DNA from: Siderastrea radians
Taxonomy: Eukaryota > Cnidaria > Anthozoa > Scleractinia > Rhizangiidae
Length of the DNA: 64,000 nucleotides
NCBI GenBank assembly: GCA_964017195.1
Contig: OZ024887.1
Coordinates: 65,293,246 to 65,357,245 of the forward strand
Reading direction: 5' to 3'
This document shows positions 47,349 through 59,180 of this stretch, in pieces. The position numbers and the translations under genes are program-made. The notes beneath the pieces are model-generated. The model was not told where the DNA came from and did not search any database. It was given only the letters and a program-made list of their open reading frames with translations. Numbering within the stretch: position 1 is the first letter of the stretch; each line of letters begins with the position of its first letter.

Positions 47349-50124
47349 TTACATATTGGGCTTGACTTTCATTTCGGTGCGCTTCAATGAATAGTGCTCC
47401 CCTTTGAAAGGACCCCAGTTGACCCCATCACCAAAAGAAGAGTGACTTCCCTTGAGGTACAGGCCGTTCAGGTTGGCGAAGTGGCAATTTCTGTACCACC
47501 AGGCTCCGTTGTGTGCTTGAGCGCAACTTCCATCTCCCTTGAGGTCATTGTCGTTATCTTTGGTGGAAAACTGTGTGCCACTAGAAAAACATGAAAAGAT
47601 AAGACGTTTTAAAATAGGATAAACCTTAGGATATCTTTAAACGATTTAATTGACTATATAGCTAAAGCTATGCATTTATCTCGTTTATCTCATGCATGAA
47701 GTGTTTTTTTTTATCGAGAATGTCATGTTTTTACATGCAATGACTCAAATGAGCAGTTCTTTAACCCAGTTCAACAATTGTGCGGTTCGAAACTAAACAG
47801 AACTGCCACATTTCGGTTTACAAATATCGTAAAGATTATTAAGAGCATTAATAATGATGAAATTCTTTATACAGATAGCCTACATCAACAGACTTATAAA
47901 CAAAACGGATGGCGTTCGCTAATCAATGTCAACTCATGTTTTTGACGTGCTCGCACTAAGTTAAACTTGGCTTTTTCCGAACATATCTGACAACAAAGTC
48001 GATATACCGGGATACACGGTAGTTCAAAAAGACGGCATTGGATCGGCTAAGTTGAACGGAGGTGGAGTTTTGCTTTATGTACGAGAACAGTCCTTTCACT
48101 GTGAAAAATGACTTCGCAGCAAAAAATGAAGAACTGTTATGGATCGAAATTAACAGGCCGAAGTGCAAACCACTTTTGATTGCCGCTGCATATAATTTAT
48201 AAGCCTCCAAACCGATTGATTGCCGCTGCATAAAAGCCTCCAAACAGCCCCACAAGAAAGAAATGCTCAGTAATGAGCTTTCATCTGAGAATATTTGTTT
48301 ACTTTCTTACTTTGCTGAGTTGACGCTTGTCATCGCGTCACCAGCCGGGCCGCTGTATCCTCCAATCAAAAGCCAATATTTATCACCCTCGTCAGCCACT
48401 TTAAATGTCGTATATTCAGCGTATGCAGTGTTCCCATCAAAGTCCTCCAAGTCAACTCTCAGCATCACGTCATCAGCGGCTGTCAAACGGTGGAGTTTGT
48501 CGTTTCCAAGCCAGAACTCGCCCTTCAGACTTCCAAATCCATTCTTGTAAGACGTCCAATCAAGGTAAAAATCGATGGCGCCATCTAAACGTTTCTGAAA
48601 AACGGTCCACCCTCCACCGTCTGTGGTCATGTCACACAACACGTACATTGGCTTGCCGCCATCTGGATTGATGGTGTATACACCATTGGATGTGAAACCA
48701 TCTTGGAGAAGTTGGGAGCAACTTTTGGCTTCTGTTGAGTTAGTTGAAAATAAATCTTAACAACCTTCTAGACCTTTTAGAAAGTGAATCGTGCAAACAC
48801 TCGAGGGATTTTTGGCTGAATTCCAAAGATAACTTGGAAAAGTGGCGTGCTCTCGCCTATTTACATCAGTGTGCGCCAATCGACCAGCTAATTTTTCATA
48901 AAGTAAAGCAATAGTAAATTGGTGATGCACAGTTAACCAGCATTCTTATCACACAAAATGATATCAGCTTTTCACTTACTGCAAGGTTTTCCTGTATAGC
49001 CATCGCTACATTTGCATCTTACACTGTCATCCTGGTAGTTTGGGATGCAGATTCCTTTGTCACCACAAAAAGAACTGTCCGCCTCACAGGCACTCTGTTT
49101 GAAAATATGAATCAACATGGTTTTAGTGTTGATGTTGTTACTACTATATAATGATTGTTTCACGAACATTATTATCGCTTTTCCCTTAACTTATTCTAGT
49201 TAGCTGCGAGATCTGGGAACGAGTTTTTTTTGTTCAAAATGGCGGGCGGTGAAAGTAAGTATATCGAACTCAATAATAATTCAATAAACTCACCGAAGAA
49301 CCGGGCGAAGAATCGGGGAGAAACAGGGATATTTGCAGAAGGTGATGCGGAAATCGAGGGCACAGGACAGCAGAACTGATGGCAAGGTGAAAGTTTTACT
49401 GAATCGTCGACATATTTTATCGCTAAACAAACAAGAGGTTTAGTTTCTAAAGAAACTGTGGTGCTGCGTCTGTGGGGACGTGAAACACAAAATTTTGGAT
49501 TTATCAACTGAGTTGATAAGGTAAATTGGCCACCGTAAAGAGATTGAGAGCTGACGTTTCGAGAGTTAGCCCTTCGCCAGAGCGAATCACGAAGGGCTAA
49601 CGCTCGAAACGACAGCTCTCAATCTCTTTACGGTGGCTAATTTACCTTATCAACTCAGTTGATAAATCCACAATTTCATATTTTTTCGCTGTTTGCTTTA
49701 AACAGCGTTTGGTGAAACTCAAAATCCATGTTTCCTATAGCTCATGCAAAGACAAGACACACAAAAGAAAAAGCTGTCACGTTACCTGCACTCCTCTGTA
49801 CTTGAAATCCTCATCCTTTGTGAAGTTATCCATACCAGCAAATCGATCAGAATAACTCAGCTGACACTGGAATTTCTCAGCTTTGTTTTTCTTTGTAGTT
49901 CCAAAGTTGAAAGACTGACATCGCTCATCCTCAACACACTTTAGTCTACAAGAACCTTCCGAATCCACGTCTACCACTTTAAACACGCTTCCATTCAGTT
50001 TCCAACCTTCTAGCGCCTTGGCGAAGTTGACAGCTTTAAAATCATGCTCTGAAATACGGCTTATGCCGTGTACTGTTATGCCAAAAAGAAATAACAACCA
50101 AAGATGCATATTCTGCAGTACCAT
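47349..50124 (-). CDS. Secreted PAN/Apple-EGF-fibrinogen-related domain protein (intact)
   Basis: Four exons: 50124-49786, 49094-48980, 48731-48311, 47580-47349. All have GT-AG introns with matching phases; the total is 1107 nt, encoding 368 aa. Residues 1-19 are a signal peptide (MHLWLLFLFGITVHG core). Residues ~20-113 are a PAN/Apple domain (CRLKCVEDERCQSFNFG, CQLSYSDRF, YRGVQ). Residues ~114-152 are an EGF-like domain with six cysteines (CEADSSFCGDKGICIPNYQ, CKCSDGYTGKPC). Residues ~155-368 are a FRe[43 protein letters not shown], the DNDND calcium-site region, WWYRNCHFANLNG, and KRTEMKVK at the end. Its length and conserved Cys and Trp residues match functional FReDs (ficolin/tachylectin-like), which bind acetylated sugars with calcium. 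Role in recognition or immunity is inferred. It is the only full-length uninterrupted member in the window. Confidence 0.9.
47885..48180 (+). pseudogene. LINE endonuclease-domain fragment in an intron
   Basis: Plus-strand remnant reads SLINRLINKTDGV, then a His-Val-Phe-Asp-Val-Leu segment, SETKLSPN-like residues, VDIPGYTVV and GGGVLLYVREQS. This is the N-terminal APE-type endonuclease of a non-LTR retrotransposon, with frameshifts and stops. The same fragment is in the homologous intron at 58.9 kb but not in pseudogene A. Confidence 0.65.
49425..49676. mobile_element. ~250-bp insertion with hairpin and 14-bp target duplication
   Basis: CATATTTTATCGCT (49411-49424) and CATATTTTTTCGCT (49677-49690) flank the insert. 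The homologous intron at 60.38 kb has one copy and no insert. The 3' two-thirds (49499-49667) is a nearly perfect hairpin with arms starting TTTATCAACTGAGTTGATAA and containing CTCGAAACG near the tip. The first ~70 bp are not part of the hairpin. The long duplication suggests retroposition, the hairpin a MITE, so this may be a composite. Confidence 0.55.
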
Positions 50125-51396
50125 TAACTTAAAATAGGTGATTTCTTGACTACGTTTATTGAAATAGCAGGTTTAAAGGAAGTGATTATGCAAATTCAGC
50201 AGTTTCCTTACCACAGCATGTGCCATGTGGCACATATGCCTTAACACACTAAAATACTATATATATTTACAGGATCAGAACATATGTGACAGTTGTTATG
50301 ACAATGAGGTTATAGTAACTCAATGGCGAACTATTTGGGACTTTTTTTCCCCAAAATTCACAGTCTTGGTATTGTGTGCGATTACCGTGGAAGTGGGTAA
50401 ATTAAAAACACCTGCCACCCGCCTGACTGCTAATTACACTGCTTTTTTCCTTATAAACTGAAGAGTTTTTCCAAAAAACGTGTAACATAAAATAACAGCG
50501 AATTAGAATTGCCACACTCAGACTCTGCTCATCGTTTATAGTATTTAATTACAAACATTCCAGTCCTCTTCTTTCGTTTTCGGCCTTTGTATGAAATAAA
50601 TGCTCGTATTTATATAAGTAAATTAAGTCAAAAGCATGGTATTATTGCACGCACGGTCAGTTAGAGGCATTTTATTCTTCAGGAACATGTTTTCAAAAAA
50701 TCGTCTTTCAAAACTTCTGATTGGTGTTTATCGAACGTAAAACGGCATTAAAAAAATTGAAAACTAAAGTTAACAAATTTTATGACTTTGAACTCAGGTG
50801 TCGTCACAGGACCTTATAAGGGAGTAATTAGAGGATATTTTGCATGCGTTAATTGGCAACGCTTCTGCCTTAGCTTTTGTGAATGCTAAATATCTTAATG
50901 CTTATTTTACATAAAACTAACTGACTTAAGACCTGATAAAGAAAATGAGATGGTTTCTTTGCTAGACCGTGAAGAAGAAAGACCGCCGTGCCCGGCTCTT
51001 CGAAATATCGCCGGGATTTTGAAATATATATCAGTTCCCCTACTGTGAAATCAGCCTTGCTTTTTTAATCTGATTGGCTAATTTTAACGCCGTTTCTGAA
51101 ATAAGAACGATGTTATATTCAACGAGCGTGGGAAAATGAAAAATTCTGGGTCCTCCACGGGAATGTGACAAATCAGTCTTCTGCAGAACGGTCTCCTATG
51201 TTAAGAACATGATGTCCTCTTGTTTTCATAATCACTGCTATCCCATTTAATTTGAGCATGCATTACCAGTCTTATTTTTAATTGATGATGGTTTCTTCGT
51301 AGGGATATAGATCCATGTAAAACAAAAATCTTTGTGAGCCCAGATGCAAATAAGAGACTAATAAATCACGTGATAGTACTCCGAAAGTGACGTCAG
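50125..51396. promoter_or_regulatory. Divergent spacer between the intact FReD gene and the plus-strand FReD pseudogene
   Basis: About 1.27 kb between head-to-head genes, homologous to the unit-1 spacer after removing its TTAA element. It probably holds the promoter of the intact gene. No specific factor sites or TATA box were assigned. Confidence 0.4.
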
Positions 51397-54003
51397 AAGA
51401 GGTGTATGAGATCGAATGTTTCATAGAATTCAGGTGTGAGTCATACAAATTTGGCCCAAAGGAGGATGGTGGTCACGTGTGTGGGCTCAGTGACTCCGAT
51501 GCTATCAGATATCCTTTCGACTTGGTTACAAGGATTTATTTACTGTGGAACCCAGGTATGCAAAACAAACAGTCACCAAGTGACATTTTTCATCTGCGGC
51601 TCAACGTTTACAATTTCGTACAACATTTGTTGGTCCAACAAAGTTGGAACGTTTGGCACACCCTTATGGCTGCTGATGCACAGCAATTTTTGTTGGATAA
51701 ATGTTTTGTATCAAACATTTTTCCAACATCCGTTGGAATGAGCTAATATTTACTTCATTTGGGCAAATGCTCTCATCCCTAAGGCAGAAAACAAATACAG
51801 CGAATTTTGAAAGGCATTTGCTAATTCATAACATAATATAATCCATGTGGCTTTAGAAATGTGTTGAGCTTTTAGAATATATGCATAAACATAGTTTGTT
51901 ACCAAAACAAACATGAAAGATTTTATTCTTAACAGAGTGTCTGTGAGAAGGACAGCTCTATTTGTGGTGATAAAGGAGTTTGCATCCCAGACTATCAGGA
52001 AGGCAGCGTACGATGGAATTGTAGTGACGGCTATACAGGAAATCCTTGCACTAAGTTTTTAATTTTTCATTACGAAAACATTCATAACTGTTCAAGATCA
52101 TATCTTGCAGATCAGTTTTGGAATTGTAGCAGGGGTCTCCTCCCCATTTTTCCAAAGAAAATTAAATTCTTAGAGGGCTAAAACTTCTTTAAATTCTTTA
52201 TCTAACTTATTTTCACTCCCCTCTCCCCCTTCCCAATGTTTTTTACTCCGGGACTCCTGAACTATCCTTCAACTAACAGAACCAAATAGTTGCGTCCAAC
52301 TTCTCCAAGATGGTTTTACTTCAAGTGGCGTGTACACCATCAATCCAGATGGCGGTAAACCGATGTAAGTGTACTGTGACATAGCCACGGACGGTGGAGG
52401 CTGGACCGTTTTTCAGAAACGTTTTGACGGCTCGATTGACTTTTATCTCGGATGGGAGTTTTACGCAAATGGATTTGGAAATCTTAATGGCGAGTTTTGG
52501 CTTGGAAACGATAATCTCCACCGCTTGACTACCGCTTATAACGTCACCCTTAGAGTTGACTTGGAGGACTTTGATGGCGACATCACGCTAAGTACACGAA
52601 GTTTAATGTTTCAGACGAGGGAGACAAATACCGCTTTTCGATTGGAGGATACAGTGGCACGGCGGGTAACTCAATGACTTCAGAAGATTCATACTGGAAG
52701 GCAAAGCAAGTTAATGCTAGTTCAACTGCATTATCTCCTTAAAATTTGGACCACGCTCTTGGTGCGTCAAGTTCCTTAATTACTCTTCCCCGAAAGCCAA
52801 ATATTTTCCCGTCCAAACCGATCTAATTCAGTCAATAAGCATTTTATCATGCAATCAATTTAAAAACTGTTTTTGTCGACTCATGGCAAAGTATAATTAA
52901 GACTACTGACAATGGACTTGCAAAGTAAAATTCGTTTTTGCTTTGCTGCGCTATCGAGTTCTCAAGCAGTCTAATCATGTGATTTAGGAGCAGGATTCGG
53001 ACTCGTAATCAATTGGTTCGAACAAGAGAAAATAAGGGGACAGAGAGGGACTCTGAGGGCGTTGGCTGGGATATGTCAATTCCACAAAAGTTATTTATAG
53101 ACTGGCTTTTCAACGGAAGTCTGTTTCCCGAAACGTCCGCATAAATACCATTTCCCTTGTTTTTCGAAGTCGTTTTCATCGACAAAACGTAACACCATTT
53201 GGTCAGCCATTACAAGCAAAATTTTGAATGGTTCTTCAAGCGCCAGATCGAGGTTGCCTTTATGCGGACGTCCGGAAAACAGACTTCCGCTTCAAATGGC
53301 CGTCTAAAAATAACTTTACCGAACTTGACATATCCCAAAGCCTGGGCTGGCAGTGTCCCTCTCTGTCCCGTTATTTTCTCTTGGTTCGAACTTGTACCAT
53401 CAGTTTTCAGCACACCTCAAGAAGTTCGCAACAAAAACGAAAAGCTCTAACGTAAACAAAAGAATGGCAAATATGCATTGTGTAATTTTAAGTTAGAAGA
53501 GAAAAATCGTGTTTTGGTTGACACTGCGCTGCAAAATCGACACGTTCAGTCTAGAAACCTGTTATTCGAGAATCGCCGCACTAGAAAATCAAGTGATTTC
53601 AAATTATTTTATCCAGGTTGTCATGTACAACTGGATTTAGGTTGTTCTAAGCCTCGTCCAGGTAGCGAGGTTCTTTTTCTTTTTTCCCTTCACGATATTT
53701 TCCGCGCTCGCCGTCTTCCTTTCACTGGAACAGGCCAGCCTAGGTCACTCTTTATCTGAGTAACATACTATCATTTTTTCCATGGTTTGGTTTTCCTTTT
53801 CTAGTGGGATGCAGTTTACCACAAGAGATCAGGACAATGATCTAGCGTCGAGTGGCAGCTGTGCTTGCTGGTACAAAGGAGCCTGGTGGTACAACGCGTG
53901 TCACTCATCCAATCTGAACGGCTTGTACCTTGGTGGACAGCACTCAAATAGTGGCATAGGGGTTAACTGGGGTGCATTTAGAGGATACAAATATACTCAA
54001 TGA
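51397..54003 (+). pseudogene. PAN-EGF-FReD secreted lectin pseudogene B'
   Basis: Exon equivalents: 51397-51555 (PAN half, ECFIEFRCESYKFGPKEDGG), 51936-52050 (EGF), 52280-52705 (FReD N-terminal), 53805-54003 (FReD C-terminal, SSGSCACWYKGAWWYNACHS). Damage: a small deletion in PAN after DLVT shifts the frame; an EGF cysteine became Trp (RWNC); the EGF exon donor GT is now CT; an ATG-TAA stop lies at about 52364-52366; a 4-nt deletion after FDGDI shifts the FReD frame; and a 2-nt insertion near 53996 truncates the KRTEMK end. The FReD donor is GC rather than GT. Several lesions differ from those of pseudogene B, so the two decayed at least partly independently. Confidence 0.85.
53024..53382. 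mobile_element. 359-bp foldback MITE with 9-bp target duplication
   Basis: Terminal inverted repeats begin AAGAGAAAATAAGGGGACAG, with arms over 100 bp. GGTTCGAAC lies on both sides (53015-53023, 53383-53391). Unit 1 has the empty site, ATTGGTTTGAACTTGTACC. Short frames inside are artefacts of the palindrome. The 9-bp duplication is Mutator-like. Confidence 0.8.
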
Positions 54004-54767
54004 AACGCACCGAGATGAAAGTAAAGCCTAATCCGTAAAAACGATGACTGGAACTTTCTCACCTTTTTTCCTGTAGTGTTTGATCCGGCTTCCTTTTATC
54101 TCGGTTTTTGTTGGGCGTTGTTACAACTTGACTTTCGTTCTAATCCTGCACTTCTTAACTTTATGGTCAAATGTGGACTGCGAAGCTTACAATAGGCTTC
54201 GTTTAAGGATTTCCGTATTTTCATTTACGTTGCCTTTTTCATAATTATCAGGTGACCCTGTGCATGTAAGTACAAATACTGAAAAACCACTCTCCAAAAA
54301 AAAAAAGCTGAACAACTCGCAATGATACTACTTTATAGTCGCCGTCATATTGAATACACTTGCAATTAAACGTCAAAGAGAAATACCATATAATTTATGG
54401 TTGGTGGAAATCTGTTAAAAACCATCATCAGCAGTCAGAAATCAGTGACCCAGAAGGCTACTAGCCTTGTTTATTCAACAGGGTTGGGTCTAGAAACTTA
54501 GGTGATCCTTCTTGCATCTTCCAGGCCAAAAAGGAAATCAGCTATTTGAGTAAAGATGTAATGCCCACGAATCAGAAGAGAATTTTTGTTTGTTTGTTGG
54601 TTTGTTTGTTTTTTTTATGTGCGTTAATTAATTTTACAAACTTTGGACTTTGTAAATTTGCTACACTCTAACCTCGCAGCCTCGAATAGCTAGCCTCGAA
54701 CAGCTTCAGCTATAAATGAGAGTAGTGTATATAGTGCGTAAGCGTTTTTCGCTTAATTTTTGAGTTA

Positions 54768-55164
54768 AGGACGGTGCCTCCTATTGTTACTGCGCATAAG
54801 TTCTGCGCATCTCGGGATGTTCGGGTTTCTAAAGGAATTTGCCCCCTAATACAACAATATTTTTGCACGGCTTATAACTATGTGGAAAAAGCAGATCTTA
54901 GCAAGGGCTTTCAGAATCTAAAAAGAAAAATTGGGGGTAGCCACGCATTTTTCAGAGATAATTGAGCTTAAATTTGGAAAGAAATTGCCATACATTCTTT
55001 GTATTTTAACGCTTTTTTAGAATTATGGTTGCTTAATTGTCTCTGAAAAATGCGTGGTTACCCACATTTTTCTTTTTGGATTCCAATAACCGTTGCTAAG
55101 ATCTACTTTTTCCCCATAGTCATAACCTTTGCAAAAATACATCTGCACTAGGAGGCACCGTCCT
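54768..55164. mobile_element. 397-bp palindromic MITE inserted at TA (Tc1/mariner-type)
   Basis: The ends AGGACGGTGCCTCCTA and TAGGAGGCACCGTCCT are perfect inverses. TA flanks both sides (54766-54767, 55165-55166), and unit 1 lacks the insert at about 45007. The arms extend inward and share TTTTTCAGAGA and AGATCTTAGCAA segments. Confidence 0.75.
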
Positions 55165-55278
55165 TAGTGTTATTGCTGATGTCTACGTTTTTTTCTCTTT
55201 TTTGTTTAAACGAGAAAAATCAGGATCCTCAGGCAGATTTGAAGTTGTACCCGAATTATCATTTTATTGAATACTTGT

Positions 55279-55554
55279 CTACTTGCCTGGTACAATAAAC
55301 GTCGGCACACGAAAAGACCTGTCTCCATGACTGACTCCTAGCTTGTACAAGTTCCCGGGAATTGTGTCCTCCGTGCTTGGCCCGGATAAAGTCTTTTCGC
55401 TAGTCCCTGTAACCAGTCCTCTCCTAGCTGTAAACACAGCAGGGAACTTCAGTTTCCAAACGTAACAGTTTTCACCTGTCCAAACTATGAGCTTTTCAAC
55501 AATGGGAAGTAGCAAGGAGTGACATGCCTGCACAACTTCTAACAGTGGAAACAT
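55279..55554 (-). CDS. Unrecognised 91-aa frame, intact in unit 2 only
   Basis: The frame starts MFPLLEVVQACHSLLLPIVE, contains KLIVWTGENCYVWKLKFPAV and ends RVPTFIVPGK. Composition is protein-like and non-repetitive. A likely 3' part of a larger gene or transposon ORF: no domain was recognised. Unit 1 has a frameshifted copy (45110-45390). A minus-strand frame just upstream (56151-55792), ending in a Lys/Arg-rich tail, could belong to the same transcript but has no recognisable family either. Confidence 0.35.
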   Translation of the reverse strand: MFPLLEVVQACHSLLLPIVEKLIVWTGENCYVWKLKFPAVFTARRGLVTGTSEKTLSGPSTEDTIPGNLYKLGVSHGDRSFRVPTFIVPGK

Positions 55555-56147
55555 TTTTCTAACATAGCCTCTTAATATTTTTGCACTGACAATTAGTATG
55601 TGATTTTCAAGAAAGGATATGAGCGGTGGCTGTTAAAAAGATTTGTCGTTGCTGTGACTGTCTTTGTTTTATAAAGTGCCATTTTTTCATTAAAACAAGT
55701 ATGAGGTTTGCCACTGTTTGTTGATGTTGTGTTCAGTCAAATGCGTAAATATTAGCCCCATTTGAAAATGTGAGTTTCGTGTCTCTGGAGCTTAATACGC
55801 TTCCTCCTGTTGTAAGCAAGTCTTTCGACTGCGTTTTCTTTCTTTTTTCATAAATAGGCCGATTTGTACAGACACGGCCATGATTTTGACCCTCCACATG
55901 TTCTCATCAGTTACCGGGATTGGCTTTGTGAGTTGCTCTTTATATGCAAGTTCATGTACTTTGTGAGAATGACAAGGCATTCTGTTTGGTACAGGTGTAT
56001 TTGTACCCACTGTGCGGATCGAAAATCCTGGATTTCTACTGGCTATCCAAAGGTAGCCAACTGTCAAATGTGGTGTTCGATCCTCGAATCCGAGGGCAAC
56101 AGGTTTATCAGTTGAAGACTGTTTAATGTCACCCTCGTTAAACAAAG

Positions 56148-56200
56148 ACAATTTATTTATTTATTTATTTATTTAATCACTTATTTATTTATTTACTTTA
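56148..56200. repeat. (ATTT)n tetranucleotide repeat
   Basis: A run of TTTA units with one interruption. It is much shorter in unit 1 (about 45620-45633). Confidence 0.85.
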
Positions 56201-57194
56201 TGTTTTATGCATGAACTGGAAGAAGCCTGAAGCGATTCGCTATGACTAAGGGCTATTAAACGCTCGAAACGTCAGTTCTGAATTTCCTTACGGTGACCAA
56301 TTTACTTTTAATATCAGCTCAATTGATGAAGGCAAATTTTGTGCTTCCAGTCATAGCTATAAATCATGTTTTCACAGGCACTTCACATGGTTGACTTTGA
56401 CTTAAGGCATCAAACAAACTTACGATGAAGTTATTTAACTGTACATTGACATTTATAAATTGATATGAATTAAATCTTCAGTTGGAGATAAAGCAATAAT
56501 ATCATTTACAGTGAAACCAATAATAACCGATCAGACACTGGGTACAGTTGCACTTAAATAGTAGTTGTCAAAGAAGGAATCCTCCTAGAGAATAAAACAA
56601 AATAATATAAACGGTGTGCATACAGACGAAAATGCCATGCACTGATGAACGTGAGCTTGACGATAACCTCCTTGACAACAAAGGGATGAGCCTGCTCATC
56701 CCAATTATGCTGTTATAATGATATGATGAGATGTTGTATAATACTATCGTAATTTCTAGGGCCGCGTTCTCGCTAATCCGGAGTACCAATATCCCGGATC
56801 TGCGATCCCCGCAGGGCCTCACAAGCAAACCCCTCTTTTATTAGCTTGTAAACGCGCGTATAAACAAGATTAGACAAGACACGATAATTTATTTAACTCA
56901 TCTCAGCTATACAGAAGATACAGATTATAAATTAACATAAACAATTTAATACAATACAATAAAGAATATAGAAGTAATAACATCTATGTAGGGAGCGGGT
57001 TGGGATCATCCAAATAGCAGAGGCTAATCTAGTGGATGATCCCACATGAAATCACATGATCCCTAGTGTTCATATGTTCAGAGTCTCTTGTGTGTATAAA
57101 ATGGAACAATGCAACAGTCTCTGCAGTGCTATATATAAAATCACAAATAAAGTCAAATAAATTGCAGCGGTTTCCATAGTGCAAAGGTATAGCC

Positions 57195-57645
57195 TAATCT
57201 CAAATGAAGTCTTTAAATTTGGTGGCCTCTCTGGACGCAAGTTTCTTTCGGGGTCTGTCACTGGACGCACGTCGTTGCTCTGTGTCGGAGGTCTGCTCCC
57301 TGCCGCGTTTACCTTCACTTGAGTCGCCGTCTGCCCTGAACTGCTCTGATCCACGCAGGCGTTCACCTGATCTATCCCCTGACATTTGAAGGGGTTTCTA
57401 TAGTACAAAGTTCTTTATAGCCTAATCTCAAATGAAGTCTTTAAATTTAGTGGCCTCTCTGGACGCAAGTTTCCATCGGAGTCTGTCACAGGGCGCAAGT
57501 AGTTGCTCTGTGTGGAGGTCTGCTCCCTGCCGGGGTTCACCTTCACTTGAGTCGCCGTCTGCCCTGAACTGCTCTGATCCCCGCAGGCGTTCTCCAGATA
57601 TATCCACCGACACTGCATCCCAGTCAAATGTATATATCCCCATTA
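57195..57645. repeat. Local ~225-bp tandem duplication (two copies)
   Basis: Two copies starting TCTCAAATGAAGTCTTTAAA (about 57199 and 57426). Each has CTTCACTTGAGTCGCCGTCT and GCCCTGAACTGCTCTGA. Unit 1 holds a single copy at about 46540-46740, so the tandem step post-dates or was lost relative to the unit duplication. Confidence 0.75.
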
Positions 57646-58814
57646 CAATCACATCCCGATAAGCGTGAATTTATTCATCAATTTTATAATTTAAATAAAG
57701 AAGCCATTTTTTCACGTGCAAAATCACTTTAACATAAAAATAAGAAAGAAATTAATTCCATTTATGTATGTCCCTCCATTACTATCGACAGCACATGAAA
57801 GCACTTAAGAGATATCTAGCCTGAATGGCTGCCGAGTAATAGATAATCAGACTCCACTTTTGTTCACCATCTCTCTCAAGAAGCACTGTTTGTCATTCGC
57901 CGGCACTTTATGTTTAAGCACGGTGCCTCCTTTTAGTTACTGTGCATACGTTTTGCGAATCTCGGGATGGTCCAAGAAACTTGGCTCCTAGTATGAAGGA
58001 CGGTATCTACTAACGCAAAAAGGTACTTTTGTGGCCTTTTTCACTGTGCGGGAAAAGCAGTGTTCACATGTTTCCTCCCAGCGCGTATAGCCACAGCTAA
58101 CTATAATTTGTATTCCTAGACAGAAATGTGCAACTTTATACCTAGGAAGTTGAAAATGCTTTCTACAACTCTACGACTCTTCTGAGTCCTAAGGGATAAC
58201 AAGGAAAATGTAGAAAAGTGCAAACTTAAAATAAATATTAATAGGGAAAATGTTCCTTTAAGGTCATTAGTTTTACATATTGTGCTTGACTTTCATTTCG
58301 GTGGGCTTCAATGAATAGTGCTCCCCTTTGAAAGGACCCCAGTTGACCCCATCACCGAAAGAAGAGTGACTTCCCTTGAGGTACAGGCCGTTCAGGTTGG
58401 CGAAGTGGCAATTTCTGTACCACCAGGCTCCGTTGTGTGCTTGAGCGCAACTTCCATCTCCCTTGAGGTCATTGTCGTTATCTTTGGTGGAAAACTCTGT
58501 GCCACTAGAAAAAAAAATGAAAAGATAAGATGTTTTAAAATAAGATAAACCTTAGTATCGTTAAACGATTTAATTGACTATATAGCTAAAGCGATACATT
58601 TATCTCGCTTATCTCATGCATGAAGTGTTCTTGTTGATCGAGAATGTCATGATTTTACACGCATGACGCCAAATTTTGTTTTAGAAATATTGTAAAGTTT
58701 ATTACTTCCAAAAAAGTCTACAGGTGAGCGTTCATTTGAACGGTCACACTTTTAAGAACTTCGCCCACAGACTGGAAAGTTAGATCTCCCGTGTTGGTCA
58801 GTATAGCATAATAA

Positions 58815-58817
58815 ACA

Positions 58818-58848
<31 letters not shown>
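58815..58848. repeat. (AAT)n microsatellite
   Basis: AAT triplets in the last intron of gene D, immediately before the LINE fragment; absent from the homologous place in the intact gene. Confidence 0.9.
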
Positions 58849-58869
58849 CAATTCTTTATACAGATAGCC

Positions 58870-59180
58870 TGATCAACAGACTTATAAACAAAATGGATGG
58901 CGTTCACGAATTAATCTCAACTCATGTTTTTGACGTGCTCGTACTAAGTGAAACTAAGCTTTCTCCGAACATAACTGACAACGCAGTCGATATACCGGGA
59001 TACACGGTAGTTCGAAAAGATAGCACTGGATCGGCTAAGTTGAACGGAAGTGGAGTTGAAGTGGAAGTGGAGAGAACAGTCTTTTCACTGTGAAAAATGA
59101 CTTGGCAGCAAAAAATGAAGAACTGTTATGGATCGAAATTAACAGGCCGAAGTGCAAACCACTTTTGATTGCCGCTGCAT
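58870..59180 (+). pseudogene. LINE endonuclease fragment, second copy
   Basis: Homologous to 47885-48180. Reads DVLVLSETKLSPNITDNAVD then IPGYTVVRKD before decaying. Duplicated together with the gene. Confidence 0.65.
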
